A stretch of DNA of 64,000 nt from Folioceros fuciformis (Eukaryota; Anthocerotophyta; Anthocerotopsida; Anthocerotales). The notes beneath the pieces were generated by a model. It was given only the letters and a program-made list of their open reading frames with translations, made no database searches and had not been told where the DNA came from. Position numbers and translations under genes: made by a program. This document shows positions 23,329 through 34,405 of this stretch, one piece after another (the stretch's first letter is position 1; every line of letters starts with the position of its first letter). The stretch covers positions 90,743 to 154,742 of the forward strand of contig JBNGIO010006239.1 in NCBI GenBank assembly GCA_049999805.1, given 5' to 3'.

Positions 23329-25936
23329 ATGGTTACAGTATGGCAACCGGATCCCTTGTGGACCCAACAAGTTGGTCTGTGTACCGGAATTTTTCGAGGA
23401 TCTCCCGCTCAGCTCACATCAGTTTGTCAACCGCTGGGTAAGCTTCAGGGCTCCAGACGCAACAGTGAGAGAGCCCAGCTCTTTCACTTCCGAGAGATGT
23501 GTGGTTGGGGAAGGATCTGGAGCGATGGTGGTTGCTGGGAGCAGGATCTTCTGCGGCAGCAGTTGTTTCAGGACCTGCTATGTGGTGGGACAAGAGGCGA
23601 GATGAGAGGAGTTCCCGTTCGCCTGACTTTCCGCGTAAGGGGGCCGGCGAGGTCCTGTGGTTAAACAGAGTGTTCACGCCAGCTTGAGTTGATGAGCAGC
23701 TGGGTTCTTGGGATATGCGGGGATCATAGGGCCTTTCCTTCCAACGCGTAGGCTGAACGTGGCAGGTGTGTGGGATCTGAAGTGGGCGCAGTAACGACTG
23801 TGACGGTGAGCACGTTATGCCAGAAGTGGAAGCTTTCGGAGGCTGTTGGAGCCGTGGAATATCTGGTGCAGAGAGACTGTCCTATTGTATACTGTGCCAA
23901 AACTGTGCGCAGCTAAGAAGGATCTGGTTGTGGGGTGGACGGCTGCATAATCTCACTGTCAAACTTAGTTACGTGTCGAGTGCATAATTGGGGAACCATG
24001 TATTGCGCATGTACGTTTCTGGAGGAAGGTTAGAGGAGGGCATGAATGTGTTCATAGGGGGGTGGGGAAAACCAAATGCTTTCCTGTGGTTTTTGCATGA
24101 CATCAGCGCATCCTAAACATGGGAAACCTTATGAGACGGTACATCTGTGCCACGAGATGCGTAGGCCAGGTGCGAAGGCGGATGCTTTTTGGAAGTTTGG
24201 CCACAAGGGATGCAGTGATTTGGAATACACTTTTATCTGGGTACGCACAGCGAGGGCTCGGCCAGGAGGCGTTTTTTCTGTATGAGCAAAGAGAGCAGGA
24301 GGGCCTCATTTTGGCTGTCCAGGTTACCTTCTGAAGTTCGGTGTCAGCAGTGGTGCCTGACAGAAGGGCAGGCAACTGCACTCCCAGATTTGGATCGAGG
24401 GCAGCTTGACAATGTACTGGTGAGCAACTGCTTGGTGGACATGTCTGCCAAATGTGGCGAAATGGGAGAGGCACGAGGGGTTTTCGAAAGTTTGGCCACA
24501 AAGGATGTGGTGACATGGAATGCACTGGTTTTGGACTAACGATGTTACTTTCGCTGGACTTCTGACTGACTGTGCAAGAACTCTGGGCGCACTAAAGGGC
24601 AGGCAGCTGCACTCACAGACTGTGGAAAGAGGGCTGCTGGATGGCACACGCGTGAGCACCTGCCTTGTGGACATGTTTGCAAAATGTGGCGAACTGGAGG
24701 AGGCACGCAAGGTTTTTGACAGCTTGGCCATAAAGGATGTGACGACATGGAAAGCTCAGGTAGCGGGGTATGCACAACAAGAGCTCGGTGAAAAGGATCT
24801 TGTTTTGTATGATCAGATGGAGCAAGAGGTTGTGATTTGGCTAACGATGTTACTTTTGCTTGCCTTCTGAATGCCTGTGTCAGCACTGGTGCCCTACAGA
24901 GGGGCAGGCAGTTGCACTCACAGATTGTGGAAAGAGGACTGCTGGATCGCACACCAGTAGGCACCTGCCTTGTGGACATGTAGGCAAAATGTGGAGAACA
25001 GAATGAGGCACTCCAGGTTTTTGACAGTTAGCCCACAGAGGATGTCGTAACATGGAATGCCTTGATATGTGGGTGTGGAATTTGTGATGAAGGTTCCTAC
25101 ATGCTAGTTTGTCTTGAGGAGATGTTAGTCGCGGTTTTTCTTAATGACGCTAGATTTGTGTTTTGGTAGCATGCAGTCATCAGGTACATGAGGGTAGGAA
25201 GCGCCTTGATTCCACGCCTGAACAGCATGGCATCAAACCTACTATAAAGCATCAAACCTACTATATTATGATTGATCTTCCTGCAGAGAACATGCTATTT
25301 TCATGTGAGAGCCAAAGCAATACTGTGGGACTGAGGTGTGTGCTGAATGCCTGCACAAATCACGGAGACATAAAGTGGGCGGCATGGTGTTTCGAAGTCT
25401 TATCACACTAGAACCTCAGTAGGCGTGCGCGCATGCGCTCATGCCAATGCCCGTGTAGATGCAGGAATGTGGAACGATGTAGAAAGACTTGAAAACCAGA
25501 GAATGATTGCAGGAGCCAGAAAGAACCCTGCAGTTGCGTGCATTGAGGTGAGAAAGACGGTACATACATTTGTGGTGGGAGGAAACAGAGATGATGATCT
25601 GGCCACCAAAGTAGAGAGCATGAATGCACGTCTGAAGCAGGAGTGTGGGCAAGTACCAGAAACAACAGTGGTGTTGAAGCCAGTGGGTGAAGCAAAAGGA
25701 AGATGCCGTTCGTAGTCATGCTGAGAAGCTGGCTTTGGGGTTTGGTCTCCTGGACATCCCTAGTGACACACCTCTGCTCTGTTGGTAACGAAGAATCCAC
25801 GGATGCACAGTGATTGCCACAGTTTCACCGACATCATGTGAAGGATTGAGAACAGAGGCATTGTGTTGTTGAGAGGGATGGGTACCGTGTGCATCGATTT
25901 GCAGGTGGTTGTTGCAGCTGTGAGGGCCGACCTTGA
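23329..25936 (+). pseudogene. PPR-DYW:KP pseudogene, inverted relative of the gene at 26492-29527
   Basis: The sequence follows the intact neighbour from its start (ATG at 23329, TVWQPDPLWTQQVG) to its end (DGYRVHRFAGGCCSCEGRP and a TGA at 25934), but with many frameshifts and stops. PPR blocks are recognisable (LVDMFAKCGELEEARKVFDS, LVDMSAKCGEMGEARGVFES). The region before the DYW domain reads NPAVACIEVRKTVHTFVVGG. Only one copy of the PDF-motif segment is present, near 23560-23700 and disrupted, where the intact gene has two. No frame covers more than about 117 codons, so it cannot encode a full protein. Confidence 0.9.
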
Positions 25937-26491
25937 GAAAGTCGATGACGTTCCGTCGTCATGCTCTAGGGTTTACATTATGTCAGCGTACGTACTGGCT
26001 TTGGAGAAAAAAAACTTCTTTTTTCCTGAAGAACAAGAACGCTGGCGTATCTCATGCCTGCCTGGACATCAGCATGTAGATATACCGTGTCCTAAGCCGT
26101 CTCAGAGCCTACCGTAGAGATGTCCGGTCATGAACTCTAAGAATCCTACCTGATGGCCCCAGACTCGATTTTCCTTAGGAGGGCCTAAGTACGTGTGAAT
26201 GATTCAGTCATGCTTGAACTGGCCTTGTTTCCATACAAGGGAACGAGCTAGTCTCGAGGGACGCGCAATTGGGCAATTGTGGTGCATGCTGTATATCCAT
26301 GCATGAATGTTCACGACGTCACAAGGAACTGAGGCTGCTCCTGAGGAGGATCCTCTGTACGTGGGGCTTCATCATGTTGTAACTCTTGGCAGTCATGGGA
26401 AACTACATCCACCTTCCCAAAGAAGATGGATTCTCAGCACCCGCATTCCACAGTTCACCTTTGCAGCCAGACTCTGGCCCCTTGGCCAATC
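25937..26491. other. Spacer between tail-to-tail PPR gene and pseudogene
   Basis: About 555 bp separating the two 3' ends. It should hold the 3' UTR and polyadenylation signals of the intact gene. No coding frame or repeat is evident. Confidence 0.5.
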
Positions 26492-29400
26492 TCACGGTCG
26501 ACCCTCACAGCTGCAACACCCATCTACGAATCGATGCACACGGTATCCATCCCTCACAACAATGTCTCTCTTTTCAATCCTTGACATGATCTCTGTCGAA
26601 CTGTGGCAGTCACTGCACATGCGGAGGTTCTTCGTTACTAGCAGAGGTGTCCCATCTGGAGTGTTCAAGAGACCGAACGCCAGAGCTAGCTTCTCAGCAT
26701 GCCCGCAGAGAGAATCTTCCTTTTCCTTCTCGGACAATGGCTTCAACACCAATTTGGTGTGTGGTACGTGGCCCCCTTCTTGTTTCAGACGTGCATTCGT
26801 GATCTCTACCTTCGGCACGAGATCATCCTTCTTTTCTCCCACCACAAATGTATGTACCTGCCTTTTCACCTCAATGCTCGCCACTGCAGGTTTCTTCTTG
26901 GCTCCTGCTAGCATCCTCTGTGTTTCTATCCTATCTACATCGGTCCACCTACCTGCATCTGCATAGGCATTGGCCATGAGCACATATGCGGATGCATTCT
27001 GAGGCTCTAATGTAACGAGACTCTCAAAACACTTTCTAGCCCTCTCTACATCCCCGTGACTTTTGCAGGCATTCAGCAAAGACGTCAAACCCACAACATT
27101 GCTTTGGCTCTCACATGACAACAGCATCTTCTCTGCCTCATCTAAACGGCCGGCACGCCCTAGCAGATCAATCATGCAAGTATAATGCTCCAGAGTGGGT
27201 TTGATACCATGCTGTTCCACCATGGAATTGAAATGCGCGCGGCCCTCGTCCACCAGTCCCATACGACTGCATGCTGCTAAAATGCAAGTGTAAATAGCAT
27301 CATCAGGCTGAATACCTGCAGCTAACATCTCCTCAAAGTAATCTGATGCCTTGTGGACATCGTCCGAAGTACCACAACCAGCGATGAGGGCCGTCCAAGT
27401 CATGACATTCTTCATGGGCAAGCTGTTGAAAACCCCCCGTGCAGCTTCCAGTTCGCCACATTTTGCATACATGTCCACTAGGCAGGTGCCCACAACTACG
27501 TTATGCAGCTGTCCGCTTTCAACAATCTGTGAGTGCAGCTGCCTGCCCGTCTGTAAGGCACCAACGCTTGCACATGCCTTGAGAAGGCAAGCAAAAGTAA
27601 CATGGTCAGCCACAAGCAGGCCCTCCTGCTCCATTTGCCCATACAGTAGAAGCGCCTCATGGCCTAGCCCTTGCTGTGCATACCCTGCAATCAGCGCCGT
27701 CCATGCCACCACGTCCTTTGTGGTCGAGCTGTCAAAAACCTGACGTGCTTCGTCCAGTTCACCACATTTTGCATACATGTCCACCAGGCAGGTCCCCAAC
27801 ACTAAGTTATCTAGCTGCCCTCTTTCCACAATCTGCGAGTGCAGCTGCCTGCCCTTCAATAAAGCACAGCCGCTTGCACAGGCCTTCAGAAGGGAAACAA
27901 AAGTGACATGGTCAGGCTCAATCAGGCTGTCCTGCTCCATTTGTTCATGAAGAACAAGCGCCTCTTGACAGAGCCCATGATTTACATACCCAGCAATCAG
28001 AGCATTCCATGTCACCACATTCTTCGTGGTCAAGTTGTCAAAAACATATCGTGCCTTGCTCAGTTCGCCACACTTTGCATACATGTCCACCAGGCAGGCA
28101 CCAACAAATAAGTCAAGAGGAATACCACTGCGCAACACATCAGCGTGCACTTTTCGGCCAGATTCCAAGTCTGAAGCTAATGCACAAGCTTGAAGGGCAG
28201 CGACAAAGACGTGCGCATCTGCTTTCGCATCTGACCCACGCATCTCATGGTACAGTCGTATGGCCTCCTTAGGCTTCCCATGTTTGGCATGTGCCGAGAT
28301 AATGGAAAACCACATGAAAGCATCTGACTTCCCTACCCTGGTGAACACATCCATGGCCTCGTGTAGCATTCCTCCACTTGCATACATGCGAAGAACATGG
28401 TTTCCCAAGTACGTATCGGACTCATACCCAAGTTCGACAGCCAGATCATGAACTCGTTGACCTAGAACCACATCCTTGTCAACTGTGCACAGTTTTAGCA
28501 CAGCACAGAGTAGAGACTTGGGAACAGGATAATCTGTCTGCGCCAGACTCTCCAGGGCTCCAACAGCTTCGGTACTTTTCCCTTGCTCACAAAACGTGCT
28601 CACGGCTACAGCCGTGACGACGCCCATTCCCGATCCTGCTCTCTTGCGGGGTTCTTCAGCCTTGAATTTGGAAGGAAAGGAACCACGAGCCATCCGCATG
28701 TCCAAAGAACCGAGCTGCTCATCCACCCAATCTGGCTTGAACATGCTGTTTAACCACAGGACCTCGCCGGACCCCTTACGCCGGAAGTCTGGCAACTGGG
28801 AGTTCTCTCGTCTGTTATCCCACCACACGGTAGGGTCCAAAAACAAATCTTGCCACAAGGCCTCCTGCTCCTGGCGACGACGATCGCTGGAAAATTCCAA
28901 CCCGCCTAGACACTTTGGAAGCGGAAGTGCTCGGTTCTGCACACTCCTGGGGCTGAAACCTTGATCGCTAGCCAGAAGTTGACTCCCCAGTGTCGGGTGA
29001 GAAATGGGACGGTCTATTTGCAGCATAGATTCCAGTCCAACAGCCTCAGTAAGCTTCCCATGATGACATAACGTACCTACCGTTACGCCGGATTCAGGCT
29101 TATGCTTGGAAGGAGAGGCACCAGAACCCATCTGCATATCTAAGGCATCGAGCTGCTCATCCACCCAATCTGGCTTGCACATGCTATTTAACCACAGGAC
29201 TTCGCCGGACCCCTTACGCCGGAAGTCAGGCGAACGGGAGCTCTTCTTATCTCGTCTGTTGTCCCACCACATGGTAGGGTCGACAAAAAATTGTTGCCAC
29301 AAGCGCTCCTGCTCTTGGCGACGACCATCGCTGGGGACTCCTTCCCCGCCCACGCATTTGCCCGGCCGTGGAAGTGCAGGGTTCCTTACCGTACTGCACC

Positions 29401-29527
29401 TGGAGGCTTGGTTGCTTTCCAGCAGCTGACTACCTAAGGTGAGGTGAGCGGGTCCTCCTCCTCGAATCCCTGTAAACCCACCAAGTTGTTGGGTCCACAA
29501 AGGGTCAGCTTGCCATACTGTGGCCAT
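26492..29527 (-). CDS. PPR protein with DYW:KP (GRP-ending) editing domain and two N-terminal PDF motifs
   Basis: One uninterrupted frame of 1011 codons starting at ATG 29527. Residues about 76-125 and 224-271 carry the same block: LWQ-x-DP-x-WWDNR, then PDFRRKGSGEVLWLNSM, then KPDWVDEQL. This resembles the PDF motif of plant organellar single-stranded DNA-binding (OSB) proteins. Residues about 330-870 are a P-L-S type PPR tract (repeated LVDMYAKCGEL, VFDSL, VVTWNALIAGY). The DYW deaminase follows: KPAVASIEV at 879-887 in place of the usual PG-box PGxSWIEV, HAE at 943-945 (zinc and catalytic Glu), CSDC at 971-974, CSC at 1005-1007, ending GRP. KP plus GRP marks the DYW:KP class associated with U-to-C editing in hornworts, lycophytes and ferns. 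Organellar location is expected for the family; no clear transit peptide is seen. The editing target is unknown. Confidence 0.93.
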   Translation of the reverse strand: MATVWQADPLWTQQLGGFTGIRGGGPAHLTLGSQLLESNQASRCSTVRNPALPRPGKCVGGEGVPSDGRRQEQERLWQQFFVDPTMWWDNRRDKKSSRSPDFRRKGSGEVLWLNSMCKPDWVDEQLDALDMQMGSGASPSKHKPESGVTVGTLCHHGKLTEAVGLESMLQIDRPISHPTLGSQLLASDQGFSPRSVQNRALPLPKCLGGLEFSSDRRRQEQEALWQDLFLDPTVWWDNRRENSQLPDFRRKGSGEVLWLNSMFKPDWVDEQLGSLDMRMARGSFPSKFKAEEPRKRAGSGMGVVTAVAVSTFCEQGKSTEAVGALESLAQTDYPVPKSLLCAVLKLCTVDKDVVLGQRVHDLAVELGYESDTYLGNHVLRMYASGGMLHEAMDVFTRVGKSDAFMWFSIISAHAKHGKPKEAIRLYHEMRGSDAKADAHVFVAALQACALASDLESGRKVHADVLRSGIPLDLFVGACLVDMYAKCGELSKARYVFDNLTTKNVVTWNALIAGYVNHGLCQEALVLHEQMEQDSLIEPDHVTFVSLLKACASGCALLKGRQLHSQIVERGQLDNLVLGTCLVDMYAKCGELDEARQVFDSSTTKDVVAWTALIAGYAQQGLGHEALLLYGQMEQEGLLVADHVTFACLLKACASVGALQTGRQLHSQIVESGQLHNVVVGTCLVDMYAKCGELEAARGVFNSLPMKNVMTWTALIAGCGTSDDVHKASDYFEEMLAAGIQPDDAIYTCILAACSRMGLVDEGRAHFNSMVEQHGIKPTLEHYTCMIDLLGRAGRLDEAEKMLLSCESQSNVVGLTSLLNACKSHGDVERARKCFESLVTLEPQNASAYVLMANAYADAGRWTDVDRIETQRMLAGAKKKPAVASIEVKRQVHTFVVGEKKDDLVPKVEITNARLKQEGGHVPHTKLVLKPLSEKEKEDSLCGHAEKLALAFGLLNTPDGTPLLVTKNLRMCSDCHSSTEIMSRIEKRDIVVRDGYRVHRFVDGCCSCEGRP

Positions 29528-30267
29528 CTAACAGGGACCCTTCTCAAGCAGATGAGGAGCACAACAAACTATCTAGTCGGTGGACGGACGCCTAGATTCT
29601 CCGCACCCAGGAATGCCACCCTGTAGTCAAGGAAATCATGGCTCCGTGTGGCAATCACAAGGCAAATCATAGCTGCTGCCTTCCCGGTATCTGCATCACC
29701 AAGGTATCAATCCCCCTAGCAACTTGGGACCCTCTTCCAGCATTGTAATGGAGGGCCGAGGACGAGAAGTTACAATCTTCAGTAGCTCCCCGTGCTGCAG
29801 GTCAAGAGGCTTCCTTCACCACCGATGGAATTGCTTTGTTCTCTGGCGATGAAATTAGTATGGTTAAGCCTACTTCATACATTTGTTGCATTGCTGATGT
29901 TCCTGAAATCATAATATCTAATTATGTTTTAAGTTTATAAATTTGATTAAGTCTATTTCGTTGATTTTAATCACAAGACTGCATACGCGGAGCGGCGATT
30001 CAGGTTGGATCCAAATGAAGGCTCGGGTAGTCGGAAGAACGTGGCTCAAATCTTTATAGGTCACATGANNNNNNNNNNCTCGGGTAGTCGGAAGAACGTG
30101 GCTCAAATCTTTATAGGTCACATGAAGTTATTTCAAAATGCACCACATCAAAACTCTAATTACACTTAGCAAGGCGGGAGCCATGATTCAGCTTGGATCT
30201 AAATGCAAGCTCAAGTAGGATCCAAATGCAATCTCAGGTAGTCAAAAGAACCTGGCTCAAAAATTTA
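29528..30267. other. 5' region of the PPR gene and an assembly gap
   Basis: Contains the PPR leader and promoter; no clear promoter motif. At 30022-30125 an identical 47-bp segment (starting CTCGGGTAGTCGGAAGAACG) flanks a 10-N gap (30069-30078), which looks like an unmerged contig overlap. Confidence 0.5.
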
Positions 30268-30760
30268 CATGAAGTTAGTTCAAGGTGCACTACATCACAA
30301 TCTTACTTGAACATTGGATCTACACTTGAAACTCTACTTCTACATTGAATTTATAATTTAAACTTGCATTTGGACTTTTAACAAGTTAGAATGCTTTTGT
30401 AAAGATTTTTAGAGATCATCTTGCATACTTCTCATTTTTAGAGATCATTTTTGCATCCTTGCTGTACATTGAAGCTTTGCAAGAAAGTAGTCACTTTGGT
30501 ACACAAAATTCTTTAAGTATCTATCCAGCCGAGGAACGATACCTCTCGTACTTAACAATGTTCTTGTAGATCTTATTCTTTCTTTCACATTGGCTAACTC
30601 TTTGAGATTTTTATTGAATATTAGCAATTGATCATTATCGTTACTTAGCCGATGAAGTACTTCTGTTCAAAACCTCTTAAAGTCTCTACTCCAAATTTCA
30701 AACGAATGTAGACATCATACTTCTCCCAACCATTTGCAAATGTTTATATGTAAAAGCTAT
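30268..30760 (-). repeat. Decayed copy of an unrecognised dispersed element
   Basis: This segment matches 36690-37180 over several hundred bases, e.g. TTGCTGTACATTGAAGC, AGCCGATGAAGTACTTCTGT and AAAGTCTCTACTCCAAAT. In this copy the minus-strand frame is broken; a remnant reads STRGIVPRLDRYLKNFVYQ, equivalent to IRGIVPRDRLDRFLKHFVSQ in the other copy. Confidence 0.8.
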
Positions 30761-32645
30761 GGTACTATACACCATAACATGATCAAGATCAACGTAGACC
30801 ACAAATGGAAGAATGGACATGAAAGCAGCCATATGGGCTGAAGGTAAATGAAGTGTTTTATACAAGGTGAAGAACAATTCCTAGACGGTCACAACTCAAA
30901 ATGCAAAACGACCATAGCCTTCCACAACGTTCTTAGCTAACTAAAAGGCTATTCTAACATTCCCACTTAGTTACAGCATTTGCAAATAGTAACTCACACT
31001 CAGAAAGATTGTCTCTTAATAACAAGCAGTTTTGTTTCTACAACAAATGATGATTTCATAGCCACAAGGCAAATGTGAGACTGTACCTCTCACCTACTGA
31101 TCATAACTCTCTCACACTGCCTACATCAGGCACCATGGGCACACTAAGCACCATTGAGCGGATCCTCCTAGTGATCAGAGCATTTGCAATTGCTATGTTC
31201 TTCAGCTAGCTGCCAAGAGCTCACTACGTCCATCGCGAGCTTGAGTTGAGCTCCATGGCTAATTCCACAACAAGGGTTGAAATGCTTGAACTTTGAAACG
31301 ATTTGAATTCCAATGAGGAAGTTCTCTAATAGGCAGTCTTGCCTTCATGTGATGTTCTGCTTAGACTCCAGCATAATCTCCTTCGAGTCTCCCAACTGCG
31401 TTCCATTGCCAACTGACTACTTTAAAGTGAAAACAGCGAGGCGGCTCCAAAACTTTGACAACAATGGGAACCCTTGAAACGTTGTCACAGCAGCTTCAAC
31501 AAACTTCTACAAGAAAACCTAGAAGGGCACTGAACACAAAGGGCAAAAGCGAGTACGAAGTGTGGAACTAACCCCTACGTAGGAGGAACTAGAGGCCTAC
31601 ATAAAATTTCCCTTTCTAGTGGAATTAGATGATGAGTCATACATGGAGAAGGAATGGGGAGTCAAGCCTATAAATAAGAGCATGAAAAAGACTAATAACA
31701 AGCAAAGAAAGAAGCTCAACAAAGGTGGTGTGAAGAAAGTAGAAGGTATCAAGGATTCTAGTGCTGCTCAAAGTAAGGAAAAGAAACCTGAAACCCACAT
31801 GACTAAAATAGGAGTGTGGGTCAAATATAGATGTAAGTTATTGATTGGAAGTGTTGAGCAGAACCTCTAATGCTAACTAAAAGGTGACTAATGACTCCTA
31901 TGGTTGTACAAGTGGAGAAGGAAAACCCCGTACACCTATCCACCTAGGAAGGGGGGCAGCACGTGGGGCCACTTGTAATGGCCTCACTTATCCCATTGTT
32001 GTCAAGACTATGGGTTTCGTTCCCACTAAGGAGCAGCGAAGTGCATCTTTCTTTCTTTCTCTCTCGATGGATGGATAGAGAGCCTACCTCTCTTGCTACC
32101 TCTTTCTCCCAAGTATCTTATCCACTCCCTGCCCTACCCTAGCCCCTATGTCACAGCCTATCAAGCAAACAATTGAGTCAACCTCCCTGCCAACCCATGA
32201 AAATGGCTTAGACTAACATCGTGTTAGATGCTTCCCACAGTTAGTCCTCACAACAACAACGTAGGACAATTTACAAGATCTCAAGAACATTGCCCAAAGG
32301 CTATGTTCTATCCCCTGGACAGACCTCCTAAACACTTATATAACTCACACAATTACCAGCTAACGCCATGTCAAATTCTACTCATGGTCAGCCCTCAAGT
32401 TAGCAATTGAGGACAGTCTACCAGATCTAGCAAGCATCTTCGAACGAGTATGTCCCAACACTTGGACAGACTTCCTAGTCCCTTGTACAGCTCACACACT
32501 ATTGTGATGGATTTGAGGGCTCCCCTCCAGCTTCTGTCAAGCGTAGAACAAGCTTCTTGTCGAGCACTCCTTGGTGCTTTTCTTAACTATACTTCTACCT
32601 CTACTCATCCTACTAACTCCCCCCCACCGTGTCGAATATTAAGAC
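30761..32645. other. Intergenic region without recognised genes
   Basis: Mixed-composition DNA with short open frames. One at 31619-31870 would encode 83 Lys-rich residues (KKTNNKQRKKLNKGG); its frame is open upstream and nothing identifies it. No transposon domain is visible. Confidence 0.4.
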
Positions 32646-32856
32646 CTGTTAGTCAGACGGTCACACTCGTCAGTCGGATCGTCACACCCGTCAGTCGAAC
32701 AGTCATACCCTTCAGTCGAACCATCACACCCGTCAATCGGACCGTCACACATGTCAGTCAGATCGTCACACCCTTTAGTTAGACGATCATACCTGTCAGT
32801 CAGACGGTCACACCTGTCAGTCGGATTGTCACACCCGTGAATCGGACAATCATTAC
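32646..32856. repeat. 21-bp minisatellite, about 10 units
   Basis: Tandem units of the form CAGTCGGACCGTCACACCCGT with substitutions. The unit length is a multiple of three, so frames stay open on both strands: PVSRTVT-type heptads on plus and Asp/Cys-rich heptads (CDRLTDR) on minus. Neither product resembles a known protein. Confidence 0.85.
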
Positions 32857-33279
32857 CATTCCACGTGCACCCACCCCCAATAGTTCCCACAACAGCTGTC
32901 CCCTACCATCTCGTTTGATAGTCCCTTAGTTCCTTGAACTGACCAGTGAGTAGGTTCATTAGTCCACGATCTGACGCTAGCCAGAACCCTGGAACGCAGC
33001 AATGGGCAAGCAAAATTCAGAAAGACTTTTTCTCGGTGATAGCAGGTGCAACCAGCACGCAGCTCAAAGTGTGTGTGCTCATGAGGAAGAAGGTGGATAA
33101 AACATATTACTATTGGATGCCGAAGGAGGGGGAGCTCAGGGCCTTACCTATGCGTTCCTTCTAGATAGGGGCCTTGATTGGAGACCAGTTACTTGCTCTT
33201 TGGCATGGAGTTAAGTTGAGAGCTATGGACATGATGCCGGTGGGATTGGGGTTTAACAATAAGTCTCAACGGGGAGTTT
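32857..33279. other. Intergenic region next to copia remnant
   Basis: No domain recognised. It may include the decayed 3' end of the minus-strand copia fragment that follows. Confidence 0.35.
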
Positions 33280-34260
33280 GTCATAGCTTATGAAGCAAGT
33301 GAGGACTTGGTGAAGACACTAAAAATACAAGGCAAGCTCCCACTGGAGGATTTGAACAAAATACCTAGGTAGTGGGCAATGCTCTTAGAAACAATAGCAT
33401 GAATATCACCAATGCTAGCAAAGAGAGTGTGCTTTTCATGCACATGTTTCGAGAGAGCTTTTGTAAGGAAATCATAAATCATTGTCCTATGTAGGAACAT
33501 AAGATACTATTACCTCTCCCATTCTTGCGATTTGGCGAATAAAATGATGACTAATTTCCATATGTTTAGACCATGCATAGAAAACTAGGTTCCTTGAGTC
33601 TGCAATGGCAGATTGGTTGTCACACCAGAGTGTTGTGGATCCTGATTGAAGGTGTCATAGTCCTTTAAGAAAACTGCGAATCCGTATGATTTCCTTCGAA
33701 GCCTAAGTCATAGATGCATAGTTTGTTTTGGTTGAAGAGAGACATATAGTAGATAGTTTTTTGTTGGACCAAGAAACAGTAGAGTTGCCCAAAAAAGTAC
33801 AATAGGTTGCAACATTGCAACCTTGGGTCCTTCACCCAATCCACATCGCAATAAGATGCAAAGCCTAAACCATCCAAATACTTCAAGAAGCATAATTCTT
33901 TTCGAGCAGCCCCTTTCAAATAGCAAAAACTTTGCTTATCAGTAGTCCAATGAGGTTGGCTAGGATTCTCTAGGAACTAACCAACAGCTCCCGATGCCCA
34001 AGTGATATCCATACGAGTCCAACCAGAAAGATAAATCAAAGAGCCAACAACCTATTTGTAAGGGGTGTTGAGCGTAAGCTACTTCTCCTTATTAGTACTG
34101 GAGCATTGTTCCAAGGTGAGTTTCTCTCCTAAAGCCAAGGGAGTCGCAAATGGCTTGGCATCAAGCATGTTAAAACGCCAAAGGAGTTGATGGACAAAGT
34201 TTTCTTGATGGATATCAATAGCCCCATCACTACTATTGAAATGAAATTGCACACCAAGGG
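33280..34260 (-). mobile_element. Copia RNase H fragment (with end of RT)
   Basis: On the minus strand, across frame changes: GVQFHF near 34250, LDAKPFATPL near 34160, VVGSLIYLSG near 34040, YCDVDWVKDP near 33850, CDNQSAIADSRNLVFYAWSK near 33620-33570 and HMEISHHFIRQ near 33560. These are the copia RT-end and RNase H blocks in order. The fragment is decayed and has no visible LTR. Confidence 0.85.
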
Positions 34261-34405
34261 AAAAGGTGAGTCCGCCAAGTGTAGACGGTCGTAGGTATCG
34301 GAACTCCCCTCGAAATAATCAAACAACATGGACTAAGTAGTTTTTTTTTGTTTTGATCAATAGAGTGATTGAATATGACCGATGCGGTTCCTTTCATACC
34401 CAAGA

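Noticed and set aside
26307-26966. 219-codon plus-strand frame opposite the PPR DYW domain
   Set aside because: Antisense shadow of a well-supported domain.
26492-29527. Moss or liverwort origin of the window
   Set aside because: Mosses and liverworts are not known to carry DYW:KP proteins ending in GRP.
32646-32856. CRISPR-like array
   Set aside because: The units are contiguous 21-bp tandem repeats with no unique spacers, and the window is plant nuclear DNA.
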